Shown here: positions 1 to 6,188 of the stretch, in pieces
How positions within the stretch are numbered: the stretch's first letter is position 1
Layout: the number at the start of each line of letters is the position of its first letter
Assembly (NCBI GenBank): GCA_018715825.1
Contig: DVKU01000033.1
Span: 1 to 10,029 of the forward strand
Reading direction: 5' to 3'
DNA: 10,029 nucleotides
DNA from: Candidatus Avacholeplasma faecigallinarum
Lineage (GTDB): Bacteria; Bacillota_I; Bacilli_A; Acholeplasmatales; Anaeroplasmataceae
Made by a program: the position numbers and the translations under genes
Notes under the pieces: generated by a model
The model's input: the letters and a program-made list of their open reading frames with translations, nothing else
What the model was told of the DNA's origin: nothing
Database searches by the model: none

Positions 1-1
1 T

Positions 2-7
2 TTGTCA
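2..7 (-). promoter_or_regulatory. Possible -35 box of a downstream minus-strand gene
   Basis: The minus strand reads TTGACA here, a perfect consensus -35 hexamer, about 50 bases after the threonine aldolase stop. Its -10 partner would lie outside the window, so the promoter cannot be confirmed. If real, the next minus-strand gene has its own promoter. No terminator hairpin is visible in positions 1-59. Confidence 0.25.
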
Positions 8-59
8 AATATTATTCGAAAAAAGCTTAGAAAAAATATTAAAAATTCATTTGTTTTTT

Positions 60-1091
60 TCATTGTTCTTTTTTTACTTTACGTTTATAATAATCAATAA
101 AATTTTGGCAAATCTCAAGTGTTGTAGTAAAGCTTGTTACTAAACGTATTACAACTTTATCATCAGAAATATATTTCCATATTTCAAATAAATAATCTTC
201 CTTTAAAGCTTCCATCTCTTGTTTAGTAATTACAGGAAAAATTTGATTTGTAATAGACTCATAATAAAAAGAAACACCTAACTCCTTTAACTTTGAAGTT
301 AAATAAAGAGCACATTCATTTTCCTTCTTACCAATTTCATAATATAAATTATCACTCATTAAAACTTCAAATGGTATAGAACCTACAAAGCCTTTAGCTA
401 GCATAGCCCCAAAATGCTTAAGGCAATAATCAAAATCTTTAGCTAAAGCCAAATTATTAATAACGACAGCTTCACCACTATAAGAGCCATTTTTTGTCCC
501 ACCAATATAAAATATATCAGTATATAACCCTAAATCACGATAATTTAAATAATCAGTAGCTAAAGCACTAGCTAATCTAGCTCCATCTAAATACAAGTAT
601 AAATCATTTTTACTACAAAATTCATAAAGATTTTTTAACTCATCAGTAGAATAAACACCGCCTAGTTCTGTAGCATTAGATATATATACTAATTTAGGCT
701 TAACCATATGACAGTCAACATGCTCTTCTAATACTCCTTGTATATCTATCGGTCTTATTTTGCCATTTTCACCCTTAACAGTAATAACCTTATGACCCTG
801 ACCCTCAATCGCACCTGTCTCATGAACATTAATATGGCCACTCTCTACACATATAACTGCCTCAAAAGGTCTTAATACTGAACTAATAACAACCAAATTA
901 GCTTGAGTTCCACCAGTCAAAAAATAAACCTCTGACTTATGTTGTATCTTATTAATAATTAGCTCTTTAGCTTTAGAGGTATGCATATCTAATCCGTAAC
1001 CAACAGATTGTTCGTATTGACATTCAATAAGCTTTTGTAACACTAAAGGATGACAAATGCTATTGTAATCATTTTTAAAACTATATATCAT
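60..1091 (-). CDS. ltaE: Low-specificity L-threonine aldolase (beta-eliminating lyase family, PLP enzyme)
   Basis: The enzyme should cleave L-threonine or L-allo-threonine to glycine and acetaldehyde in the cytoplasm, using pyridoxal phosphate (fold type I). Counting from the chosen start (343 aa, normal for the family), visible signatures are the N-terminal substrate loop with FKNDY, TGGTQAN near 59-65, the PLP-stacking His86 in ESGHINVHETGA, Asp169 and Arg172 in LDGAR, and the Schiff-base Lys200 in GGTKNG. The frame stays open upstream to 1199, but that extension overlaps the preceding gene. The ATG at 1091 gives the family-typical MIYSFKNDY start, lies 13 nt after the upstream stop, and has only a weak GGTG ribosome site. 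It is the last gene of the six-gene operon and ends in TGA. Family assignment is firm; strict substrate preference is not visible. Confidence 0.92.
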   Translation of the reverse strand: MIYSFKNDYNSICHPLVLQKLIECQYEQSVGYGLDMHTSKAKELIINKIQHKSEVYFLTGGTQANLVVISSVLRPFEAVICVESGHINVHETGAIEGQGHKVITVKGENGKIRPIDIQGVLEEHVDCHMVKPKLVYISNATELGGVYSTDELKNLYEFCSKNDLYLYLDGARLASALATDYLNYRDLGLYTDIFYIGGTKNGSYSGEAVVINNLALAKDFDYCLKHFGAMLAKGFVGSIPFEVLMSDNLYYEIGKKENECALYLTSKLKELGVSFYYESITNQIFPVITKQEMEALKEDYLFEIWKYISDDKVVIRLVTSFTTTLEICQNFIDYYKRKVKKEQ

Positions 1092-1104
1092 TTTTTTCAC
1101 CACT

Positions 1105-1806
1105 TTAAAATTTTGTAAAACATAAAAACTTAGTTTTTTCTGAAGCAAACATTTTAACAACAGGAATAAATTTGTTATTGGTATTTCTAACAGAGGCAAT
1201 AACTGATATAGTATAATTCCCTATATATTCTTTTAAAATATTTTTGAACTCTTCAGATTTTAAATCATTAGTTCTCCATACAGCTAATAATTTTGAATCA
1301 AAATAATCATATAAAATAACAAAATAATTGTCATTTACTGTTATTAAATCTAATGAAATTCTAATTTCATTAAATTCTAAAAGCATTCGTTGATATGCTT
1401 TTTTTATTAAAGAATCATAGTCTTGATTATAAGCTTTTAAAAACTTTTCGTATAAAATATCTATGTTTCGATCAGAAATTACAACTCCCTTAGAAGCTAA
1501 AACATCACAAATTCTTTCTCTTCCATAGTGCTTATCCTTGTAATAAGCAATCATGCAAACTATTTTTGTTGAGTAGGTACATCCCTTTAAACAAAGTTTG
1601 TTGGCTGTTTGAGAAAAATAGATATTATCATTACAATTAGGACAAGCATATCCTAAATTCTTTATTCTAAAATATTTACCTGAAGTAAATTGTACAACTT
1701 TATTAGAAACTGCATATTTATACTTTAAAAAACTACCACATTTTGGACAAATTAAAATCTCTGGTTTATAAATTTTTGAAGCTATTTCTATAATTTTGCT
1801 TCCCAT
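1105..1806 (-). CDS. Short zinc-ribbon protein resembling the front part of a transposase
   Basis: A 233-aa protein. The N-terminus has two CxxC pairs (C20/C23 and C55/C58), as in a zinc ribbon, with further Cys72 and Cys76. Residues about 90-125 (HYGRERICDVLASKGVVISDRNIDILYEKF) look like the helix-turn-helix segment that precedes the catalytic domain in several DDE transposases. The stretch RISLDLITVNDNYFVILYDY (149-168) resembles the first catalytic strand of a DDE domain, with Asp153 in place of the first Asp. The following strand (about 199-206, TISVIASV) lacks the expected second Asp, and the protein stops soon after, roughly half the length of a full transposase. The start is ATG at 1806 because AGGAGGT sits 5 nt upstream and overlaps the TAG stop of the kinase gene, suggesting translational coupling. 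That integration argues for a retained, domesticated protein rather than a fresh insertion remnant. The transposase relationship is inferred from pattern only; the function is unknown. Confidence 0.75.
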   Translation of the reverse strand: MGSKIIEIASKIYKPEILICPKCGSFLKYKYAVSNKVVQFTSGKYFRIKNLGYACPNCNDNIYFSQTANKLCLKGCTYSTKIVCMIAYYKDKHYGRERICDVLASKGVVISDRNIDILYEKFLKAYNQDYDSLIKKAYQRMLLEFNEIRISLDLITVNDNYFVILYDYFDSKLLAVWRTNDLKSEEFKNILKEYIGNYTISVIASVRNTNNKFIPVVKMFASEKTKFLCFTKF

Positions 1807-1816
1807 ATTCGACCTC

Positions 1817-2698
1817 CTATGATAGCATTGCCGCACCCAGCATACCTGCTAAGTTTCCTAACTTAGCATAAATTATTGGGGTATTTTTAACAGCATAATG
1901 ACTGTATTCTTTGAAATATTTTTTTACTAATTCTAATAGGATATCACCACAAGCTGATACTCCACCACCAATTATAAAGGCCTCAACATCAACAGAAACA
2001 GCTAAACTTGCTAATCCTCTAGCTAATGCCTTAGAAACATAGTCAACCACAAAAAGGCCAAGTGGATCATTTTCCTTTGCCTTATCAAAAACATCTTTAC
2101 ATGTCATAGATATAGGTAATACGGTATGATACTGATTATAATAATATTTAGCTAAACGAACCACACCTGTTGCTGAAGCAACTGTCTCTAAGCATCCACA
2201 AAGCCCACAGGTACATTGAAAATTATGCTTATAATCAACAAACAAATGACCAACTTCCCCACAGGCATTATGACACCCATCTATAAGCTTATGATCTAAA
2301 ACTAAGCCTCCACCTACTCCGGTACCTAATGTAATCATATAACTAGATTTAAAATTATTATGGTAAGCCTCAGCTAAAGCCGCAACATTTGCATCGTTAT
2401 TACTAAAAATTTTTACATTAGGGAAATAAGAACCTATTGCTTGATTAATATCAATATTCTTAATACCAATATTGGGCATATTATATATATAATTATTCTT
2501 TACATTACCAGGTATACCAAAGCCAATCATTTCAATGTCATTTATATTTTTACTTTTTATATATGATTTTATGGCTAAAGCTATATCAACAAATAAACTT
2601 TCCTTTTTAGTTGGTATTTGAAAATGGTCTAATAACAAATTATCTTTAACAAACCCAATTTTAACAGTGGTTCCACCAATATCAACGCCTATTTTCAT
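1817..2698 (-). CDS. glcK: ROK-family glucokinase
   Basis: A cytoplasmic sugar kinase, 293 aa, that probably converts glucose (or a related hexose) and ATP to the 6-phosphate. The phosphate loop DIGGT is at 6-10, and the catalytic Asp102 is in SNNDANVAALAE. The second nucleotide-binding segment is TLGTGVGGG (123-131). The zinc site comprises His151 in GEVGH plus Cys162, Cys164 and Cys169 in the ROK signature CTCGLCGCLE. Glu148 and His151 are the usual sugar-contact pair. It has no N-terminal helix-turn-helix, so it is a kinase and not a ROK repressor. AGGAGG lies 8 nt before the ATG. The start overlaps the end of the LRAT gene by 17 nt, and the stop overlaps the next gene's ribosome site. It is slightly shorter than the Bacillus-type enzyme (about 320 aa). 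Glucose is the best guess; another hexose or an N-acylated amino sugar remains possible. Confidence 0.93.
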   Translation of the reverse strand: MKIGVDIGGTTVKIGFVKDNLLLDHFQIPTKKESLFVDIALAIKSYIKSKNINDIEMIGFGIPGNVKNNYIYNMPNIGIKNIDINQAIGSYFPNVKIFSNNDANVAALAEAYHNNFKSSYMITLGTGVGGGLVLDHKLIDGCHNACGEVGHLFVDYKHNFQCTCGLCGCLETVASATGVVRLAKYYYNQYHTVLPISMTCKDVFDKAKENDPLGLFVVDYVSKALARGLASLAVSVDVEAFIIGGGVSACGDILLELVKKYFKEYSHYAVKNTPIIYAKLGNLAGMLGAAMLS

Positions 2699-3092
2699 AA
2701 AAAAGTCCTCCTAATAATGAAAACACCTCGTCAACCTGATTACTAATTGATTGTCCAAAGGCACATCTATTAGAAAAATGTTCACAATTATTTGTAATTA
2801 AATCATAACCACCTTCACCTAGATGATTTTTGGCATATTCGATAATTTCCTGAGGAGATTTTTTTATTTTTAGCTCATCAGCCGTATAAATTCTAACCTC
2901 AACATTACCACCCTTTAAAAAATCCTTTAAAGTGGTAACAATAACTTTAGCATTTTGGGGGTTAACTTCACTACCAATAGGTGAAGCAAAATGATATACT
3001 CTATCATCATTTTCATAGATGCCATGATGATAATAAAAGCCTCTATTCACCCTGATTTGGTCACCATACTTAGGATTTTTCATTTCCCACAT
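2682..3092 (-). CDS. Small stand-alone LRAT-domain protein (NlpC/P60-like fold)
   Basis: A 136-aa protein consisting almost entirely of an LRAT-type domain. GDQIRVNRGFYYHHGIY (10-26) supplies the conserved His23, a second His is at 34 (VYHF), and the nucleophile Cys103 is in the NNCEHF motif. This His-His-Cys layout closely matches the family that includes mammalian HRASLS/PLAAT acyltransferases-phospholipases and lecithin:retinol acyltransferase. Bacterial relatives are mostly uncharacterised thiol hydrolases or acyltransferases. No signal peptide is present; the C-terminal segment (about 115-131, ISNQVDEVFSLLGGLF) is mildly amphipathic and could touch a membrane. The start at 3092 is supported by AAGGGGG 7 nt upstream; Met4 would be too far from it. 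A TTGATA at 3132-3137 could be an internal -35 box, but its -10 partner is poor. The gene follows the membrane protein by 41 nt and overlaps the kinase start by 17 nt. Fold and catalytic residues are convincing; the substrate is unknown. Confidence 0.88.
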   Translation of the reverse strand: MWEMKNPKYGDQIRVNRGFYYHHGIYENDDRVYHFASPIGSEVNPQNAKVIVTTLKDFLKGGNVEVRIYTADELKIKKSPQEIIEYAKNHLGEGGYDLITNNCEHFSNRCAFGQSISNQVDEVFSLLGGLFYENRR

Positions 3093-3133
3093 ATAAATTC
3101 CCCCTTTACTTTAATACTAATATCACTAAAATA

Positions 3134-3778
3134 TCAATTTTCTTCCATTGTAATACCTAAATCATGCAAAATGTTATCAAAATCCATTTTAAAATCATCA
3201 TTTGGTTCAACATAATTTAAGCATTTTAAAACATTATTATCTTGGTTTAACAGAGCTGTGTAATAAATATTTTTCCCTTGAAGAGAAAAATCTGCTAGCT
3301 TATGAACGTTTGCCTCATCAATACATTTAAAAATTTCAATACCAATAAATCTCTTACACTTATTTAAAGCCTTGTTGCCTTCACCTGCAGTTTCCTCAGG
3401 ATTTGGATCAAAATATTTAGCAACATCTTCAACTAAAACACACTTATAAGCTACTTCATTATTTATTTTCAAATAACTAACTCCATAACGCATTTTTCTT
3501 TTTGAATACTTTAAATCCTCTAATCGTTTAGCCAATGAATAATAATCACCACTAAAAGTTTTAGTTGGATGATTTACTGGCTTCATTTTATAGCGAAAAG
3601 TTTGAAAGGAAGCTGCCTGAACACCTATCGTTAAGACGATAAAATCTATTACCAATAAAACTATTATTACATTTGTCCAAATGCCTTTGCTAAAAGCACA
3701 AGCAATAATTAATAAAATAGCTAATAAAAAAGCTATTCCAACTATAATCCAAATTGTTCTTGTTTTTAATCTTCTCAT
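3134..3778 (-). CDS. Two-TM membrane protein with a cytoplasmic alpha/beta domain, unknown function
   Basis: A 214-aa protein, not recognised. A basic N-terminus (MRRLKTR) is followed by two hydrophobic helices at about 9-29 and 33-53, separated by only a few residues (SKGI). This gives a hairpin anchor with both ends probably cytoplasmic. Residues about 75-210 form a soluble domain with alternating strands and helices, including YGVSYLKINNEVAYKCVLVED (98-118), FIGIEIFKCIDEANVHKLADF (144-164) and a final NIYYTALLNQDNNVLKCLNYVEP stretch (170-192). These blocks align in order with blocks in the upstream gene's product, suggesting related domains. AAGGA, located inside the end of the upstream gene, lies 8 nt before the ATG, and the two genes are 4 nt apart, so translation is probably coupled. 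No catalytic motif is evident, so a sensing or docking role is as likely as an enzymatic one. Confidence 0.8.
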   Translation of the reverse strand: MRRLKTRTIWIIVGIAFLLAILLIIACAFSKGIWTNVIIVLLVIDFIVLTIGVQAASFQTFRYKMKPVNHPTKTFSGDYYSLAKRLEDLKYSKRKMRYGVSYLKINNEVAYKCVLVEDVAKYFDPNPEETAGEGNKALNKCKRFIGIEIFKCIDEANVHKLADFSLQGKNIYYTALLNQDNNVLKCLNYVEPNDDFKMDFDNILHDLGITMEEN

Positions 3779-3782
3779 ATCA

Positions 3783-4325
3783 TTAGTCCTTTGTCGAATC
3801 TATAAATGCTAAATCAAAATACAAATTTTCACAAAATGCATGGTATAATTTATAAAACTTAGGAATTGGCTTATAGTAATCCATTTGAACCTTTTTAGGA
3901 TTATAAATAATACCCTGTTGAAAATTATATTTATCTGAATTGCAAAATTTTTTACACATATGAATTGTATTTTCATTATAGTGCTGAAATAATATCATAA
4001 TAATACTTGTCTTTTTAGGTTCAATTCCTTTTTCAATTAGCATTGGCTTCAAATTTTCATAATTATAAAAATCTAAATCAAAGTTTTCTTCATTATATAC
4101 TAATACATTAATAAAAGTTGTTTGTTTAAAATTTCTTGAATATATTATGACATTTTCTGTTTTCTCATCATCTGATTTTGAAATTAAAGTCTCATTAGCA
4201 TAAATCAATGCATATTTAAAATTATGAAATGGTTTACTATCATAAAAGCCAATAACACCTGGCTCTTGTGCTACCTTTTCCTTAATTCCTAAAAATTTTT
4301 TAATCTTTTCCATTATGGTACTCAT
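3783..4325 (-). CDS. Soluble unknown protein, first gene of the operon; appears related to the next gene's domain
   Basis: A 180-aa protein with no signal peptide or membrane segment, not recognised with confidence. After a basic amphipathic start (MSTIMEKIKKFLGIKEK), it has strands at about 58-76 (NVIIYSRNFKQTTFINVLV), a block at 106-127 (TSIIMILFQHY...HMCKKF) and GIIYNPKKVQMDYYKP at 138-153. The strand/linker/strand pattern with a Cys before a late strand and an Asn/Asp turn recalls the soluble N-terminal region of some Firmicutes rhomboid-family proteins. That is a from-memory impression only. The start is ATG at 4325 because AAGGTGG lies 5 nt upstream; an in-frame GTG at 4334 falls within that ribosome site. 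An extended -10 promoter lies about 30 nt upstream. It is probably expressed together with the membrane protein 4 nt downstream. Confidence 0.78.
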   Translation of the reverse strand: MSTIMEKIKKFLGIKEKVAQEPGVIGFYDSKPFHNFKYALIYANETLISKSDDEKTENVIIYSRNFKQTTFINVLVYNEENFDLDFYNYENLKPMLIEKGIEPKKTSIIMILFQHYNENTIHMCKKFCNSDKYNFQQGIIYNPKKVQMDYYKPIPKFYKLYHAFCENLYFDLAFIDSTKD

Positions 4326-4354
4326 AAAAACCACCTTACCTTATAACTACACAC

Positions 4355-4382
4355 ATTATAGCATTTTTTTTTATAATACAAA
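4355..4382 (-). promoter_or_regulatory. Promoter of the six-gene minus-strand operon
   Basis: On the minus strand an extended -10 TGCTATAAT occupies 4355-4363, about 30 nt upstream of the ATG at 4325. A weak -35 (TTTGTA, 4377-4382) lies 16 nt upstream of the TATAAT; the extended TG would compensate for it. It is the only good -10 between the divergent genes on this strand. Confidence 0.6.
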
Positions 4383-4395
4383 AGAATAAATAATA

Positions 4396-4424
4396 TTTAT
4401 TGAATAATAATTTTATGCTATAAT
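4396..4424 (+). promoter_or_regulatory. Promoter of the S66 peptidase gene
   Basis: An extended -10 TGCTATAAT lies at 4416-4424, with a weak -35 TTTATT at 4396-4401 and a 17-nt spacer. The ATG at 4451 follows 26 nt later, preceded by AGGAG (4439-4443) at 7-nt spacing, so the leader is short, about 20 nt. Confidence 0.65.
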
Positions 4425-4450
4425 AATCCAAAATTAATAGGAGACTTTAT

Positions 4451-5452
4451 ATGGACATAAAATATATTAAAACAAACCCAACATTTTACTTAGTTGCCCC
4501 ATCATTTGGCTGCACTACATCTCCATATGATAAAAGACTAAAAAAGGCACTTAAAACTTTTTCTAAATTAAAAATCAATACTATTATTGGACCCAACTGT
4601 TTTAAAAATGAAGGAATTGCCTCTTCTAATACACCCTATCTAAGAGCACAAGAATTTCATGATGCTTATTCATCCAATGCCGATGTCATAATATCGGTAG
4701 GTGGTGGAGAATTAATGCTTGATATATTGCAACAGATAGATTTTGATCTAATAAAAACTAAACCGTTTAAATGGTTCATAGGATTTTCTGATAATACCAA
4801 TTTAACTTACACGCTAACAACAATTTGTGATATTCCTACTATTTATGGACCAAATGCCCCAAGTTTTTATTCATATCCCTTGCAATATGACACTTTAGAT
4901 TTATTAAGATTATTACGTGGTGAAAAAATATTTTATGGATATGAAGGATTTATGTTAGAAAAAAGTAAAGCCTTATATCCTAAATATAATTTTGACCATA
5001 AAAAGGTAATTACAAGTTATTTCTATACTAAGCCCTTTAATGGCATTTTACTAGGTGGCTGTTTAGATTGCTTAGTTAATATTTGTGGTACTAAATTTGA
5101 TAACACCAAAACGTACATTAATAATCATAAGGATAAAGGTATTATATTTTATTTTGAAGCTTGTGATTTAAATTCAGTTGGTATAAAAAGGGCCTTATTG
5201 AAATTAAAATATAGTGGATGGTTTGACAATAATATCAAAGGCTTTTTAATAGGAAGAAGCTTGAATTATTTTGATGAAAGCTTCGGCTTAACAACAAAAC
5301 AAGCCTATCTAAGTGAACTACAAGAATATAAAATTCCAATTTTATTAGATATTGATCTTGGACATATAGATCCCTCTTTACCAATAAAAAATGGTGGTTA
5401 CACCACCATTTCTTATGAAAATAACAATATAAAAATAGAGTACTTAGACTAA
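4451..5452 (+). CDS. S66-family serine peptidase (LD-carboxypeptidase / MccF-like)
   Basis: A cytoplasmic 333-aa serine peptidase. Family members either trim the terminal D-Ala from recycled murein tetrapeptides across the L,D bond (LdcA) or detoxify peptidyl-nucleotide antibiotics such as microcin C (MccF). The Ser-Glu-His triad is visible: Ser113 in GFSDNT, Glu236 in FEACD and His305 in DLGHIDPSLPI. The oxyanion-side segment SVGGGELMLDIL is at 82-93. GFSDNT followed by YGPN (132-135) is closer to the MccF-type branch, while LdcA proper usually has GYSD. The length fits the family. No signal peptide is present, as expected. The gene has its own promoter, diverges from the big operon, and ends one base before the stop of the convergent CE4 gene. 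Fold and triad are secure; the choice between wall recycling and antibiotic immunity is open, with recycling favoured for a chromosomal copy. Confidence 0.92.
   Translation: MDIKYIKTNPTFYLVAPSFGCTTSPYDKRLKKALKTFSKLKINTIIGPNCFKNEGIASSNTPYLRAQEFHDAYSSNADVIISVGGGELMLDILQQIDFDLIKTKPFKWFIGFSDNTNLTYTLTTICDIPTIYGPNAPSFYSYPLQYDTLDLLRLLRGEKIFYGYEGFMLEKSKALYPKYNFDHKKVITSYFYTKPFNGILLGGCLDCLVNICGTKFDNTKTYINNHKDKGIIFYFEACDLNSVGIKRALLKLKYSGWFDNNIKGFLIGRSLNYFDESFGLTTKQAYLSELQEYKIPILLDIDLGHIDPSLPIKNGGYTTISYENNNIKIEYLD
5386..5411 (-). terminator. Intrinsic terminator of mnmE-CE4, inside the convergent gene
   Basis: A 10-bp perfect stem has arms AAATGGTGGT (5389-5398) and ACCACCATTT (5402-5411) around a 3-nt loop. 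On the minus strand it is followed by TTT at once, giving a run of six T, then ATTGG. It begins 42 nt after the CE4 stop codon. On the plus strand no T run follows. The same bases encode KNGGYTTI near the C-terminus of the S66 peptidase. Confidence 0.75.
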
Positions 5453-5453
5453 A

Positions 5454-6122
5454 TTATCTAGCCAAAAAATCCATTAATGATGAAAATTCATATCCTTGAG
5501 CTTGTAACTTTTCTATTAAAATAGGTAAGGCTTTGGCATTAGAATCTGTCAATGTATGCATCAAAATGATAGAACCAGGTTTAACCTGATTAGTTATATT
5601 TTTAACTACATAATCTACCCCCTGATCATCGTAATGGACATAATCATAAATCTGGACATTCCACTTGAATATTAAATATCCCCTTTGTTTCAAGATTTGA
5701 GCTTTTTCCTTATCAATGAAGCCCATAGGAGGACGGAAAAATTTTCTTATATTTTGACCAGTTATTTCTAAAGCTGTTTGCTCAAATTCATTTATGTCAT
5801 CAATAAAGTTTTGATTAGATAATTTGGTGATATCACAATGACACATAGTATGATTAGCTAATATTTGTTCATCAGCAATTCTTTTACATACATTGGGATT
5901 TTCCTTTAAAAAGCCTCCTTCAATAAAGAAAGTGGCCCCAATATTATACTTTTTCAAAGTATCTAGTATAGATATAGTATTTTTTTGGGAATATCCATCA
6001 TCAAAGGTTAAATAAATTTTATTGTCATTTACATCACCATTATAAATGACATAACCTTCTAAACTATTAGCACTTATATCAAGAAAAAATAAAGATAGGA
6101 TAATCAATAATTTTTTAATCAT
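5454..6122 (-). CDS. Secreted polysaccharide deacetylase (CE4/NodB family, PdaA-like)
   Basis: A 222-aa exported enzyme that probably removes acetyl groups from an N-acetylated envelope glycan, most likely peptidoglycan. The N-terminus MIKKLLIILSLFFLDISANS is a signal peptide, with likely cleavage near residue 18; there is no lipobox Cys. The NodB motifs are all present: TFDDG (39-43, base Asp41 and metal Asp42), HTMCH (metal His91 and His95), RPPMG (130-134), KWNVQIYDY (153-161) and ILMHT (186-190, catalytic His189). The RPPMG and KWN...D motifs and the small size recall the PdaA group, which acts on muramic acid residues. The start is ATG at 6122 with AGGTGG 5 nt upstream; the in-frame GTG at 6131 is part of that ribosome site. 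It follows mnmE by 50 nt, and a possible own promoter lies in the gap. Catalysis and export are well supported; the exact glycan is inferred. Confidence 0.92.
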   Translation of the reverse strand: MIKKLLIILSLFFLDISANSLEGYVIYNGDVNDNKIYLTFDDGYSQKNTISILDTLKKYNIGATFFIEGGFLKENPNVCKRIADEQILANHTMCHCDITKLSNQNFIDDINEFEQTALEITGQNIRKFFRPPMGFIDKEKAQILKQRGYLIFKWNVQIYDYVHYDDQGVDYVVKNITNQVKPGSIILMHTLTDSNAKALPILIEKLQAQGYEFSSLMDFLAR

Positions 6123-6160
6123 TATAACCACCTATCTTTATTTTTTTTTATTTTTAATAA

Positions 6161-6188
6161 ATTATAAGTCCATTATTTTCCAAGACAA
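6161..6188 (-). promoter_or_regulatory. Possible internal promoter for the CE4 gene
   Basis: Minus-strand TATAAT at 6161-6166 with TTGTCT at 6183-6188, 16-nt spacer. The -35 lies over the last codons of mnmE. It would give an A-rich leader of about 30 nt before the CE4 start. In such AT-rich DNA a chance match is plausible. Confidence 0.3.

Larger units (their letters stand above)
4355..4424. repeat. 10-bp exact inverted repeat spanning the divergent promoters
   Basis: The plus strand reads ATTATAGCAT at 4355-4364 and its exact complement ATGCTATAAT at 4415-4424, with 50 nt between the arms. Each arm contains the extended -10 of one of the two divergent promoters. It could be a paired operator or simply two promoters sharing the same strong -10 sequence. 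Confidence 0.7.

Noticed and set aside
1..30. Plus-strand open tail FVKYYSKKA ending in TAG at the left edge
   Set aside because: Nine codons at the window edge are too few to support a gene end; the other plus-strand frames here are open by chance too.
60..62. Genetic code 4 (TGA as Trp), as in Mycoplasma/Spiroplasma
   Set aside because: TGA cleanly ends the threonine aldolase and LRAT genes at family-typical lengths, and tryptophans in conserved positions use TGG.
1092..1199. N-terminal extension of the threonine aldolase (36 more residues)
   Set aside because: It overlaps the end of the zinc-ribbon gene, is not part of the family, and the family-typical start MIYSFKNDY sits at 1091.
1105..1806. 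Intact insertion sequence around the transposase-like gene
   Set aside because: No terminal inverted repeats or target duplications flank it, and tight coupling to both neighbours leaves no room for element ends.
1807..1836. Upstream ATG for the zinc-ribbon gene at 1836
   Set aside because: It lies inside the kinase gene without a ribosome site; the ATG at 1806 has a perfect AGGAGGT 5 nt upstream.
2991..3215. 74-codon open frame on the plus strand
   Set aside because: It lies antisense across the start of the LRAT gene and the end of the two-TM gene, has no ribosome site, and its composition mirrors the complementary frames.
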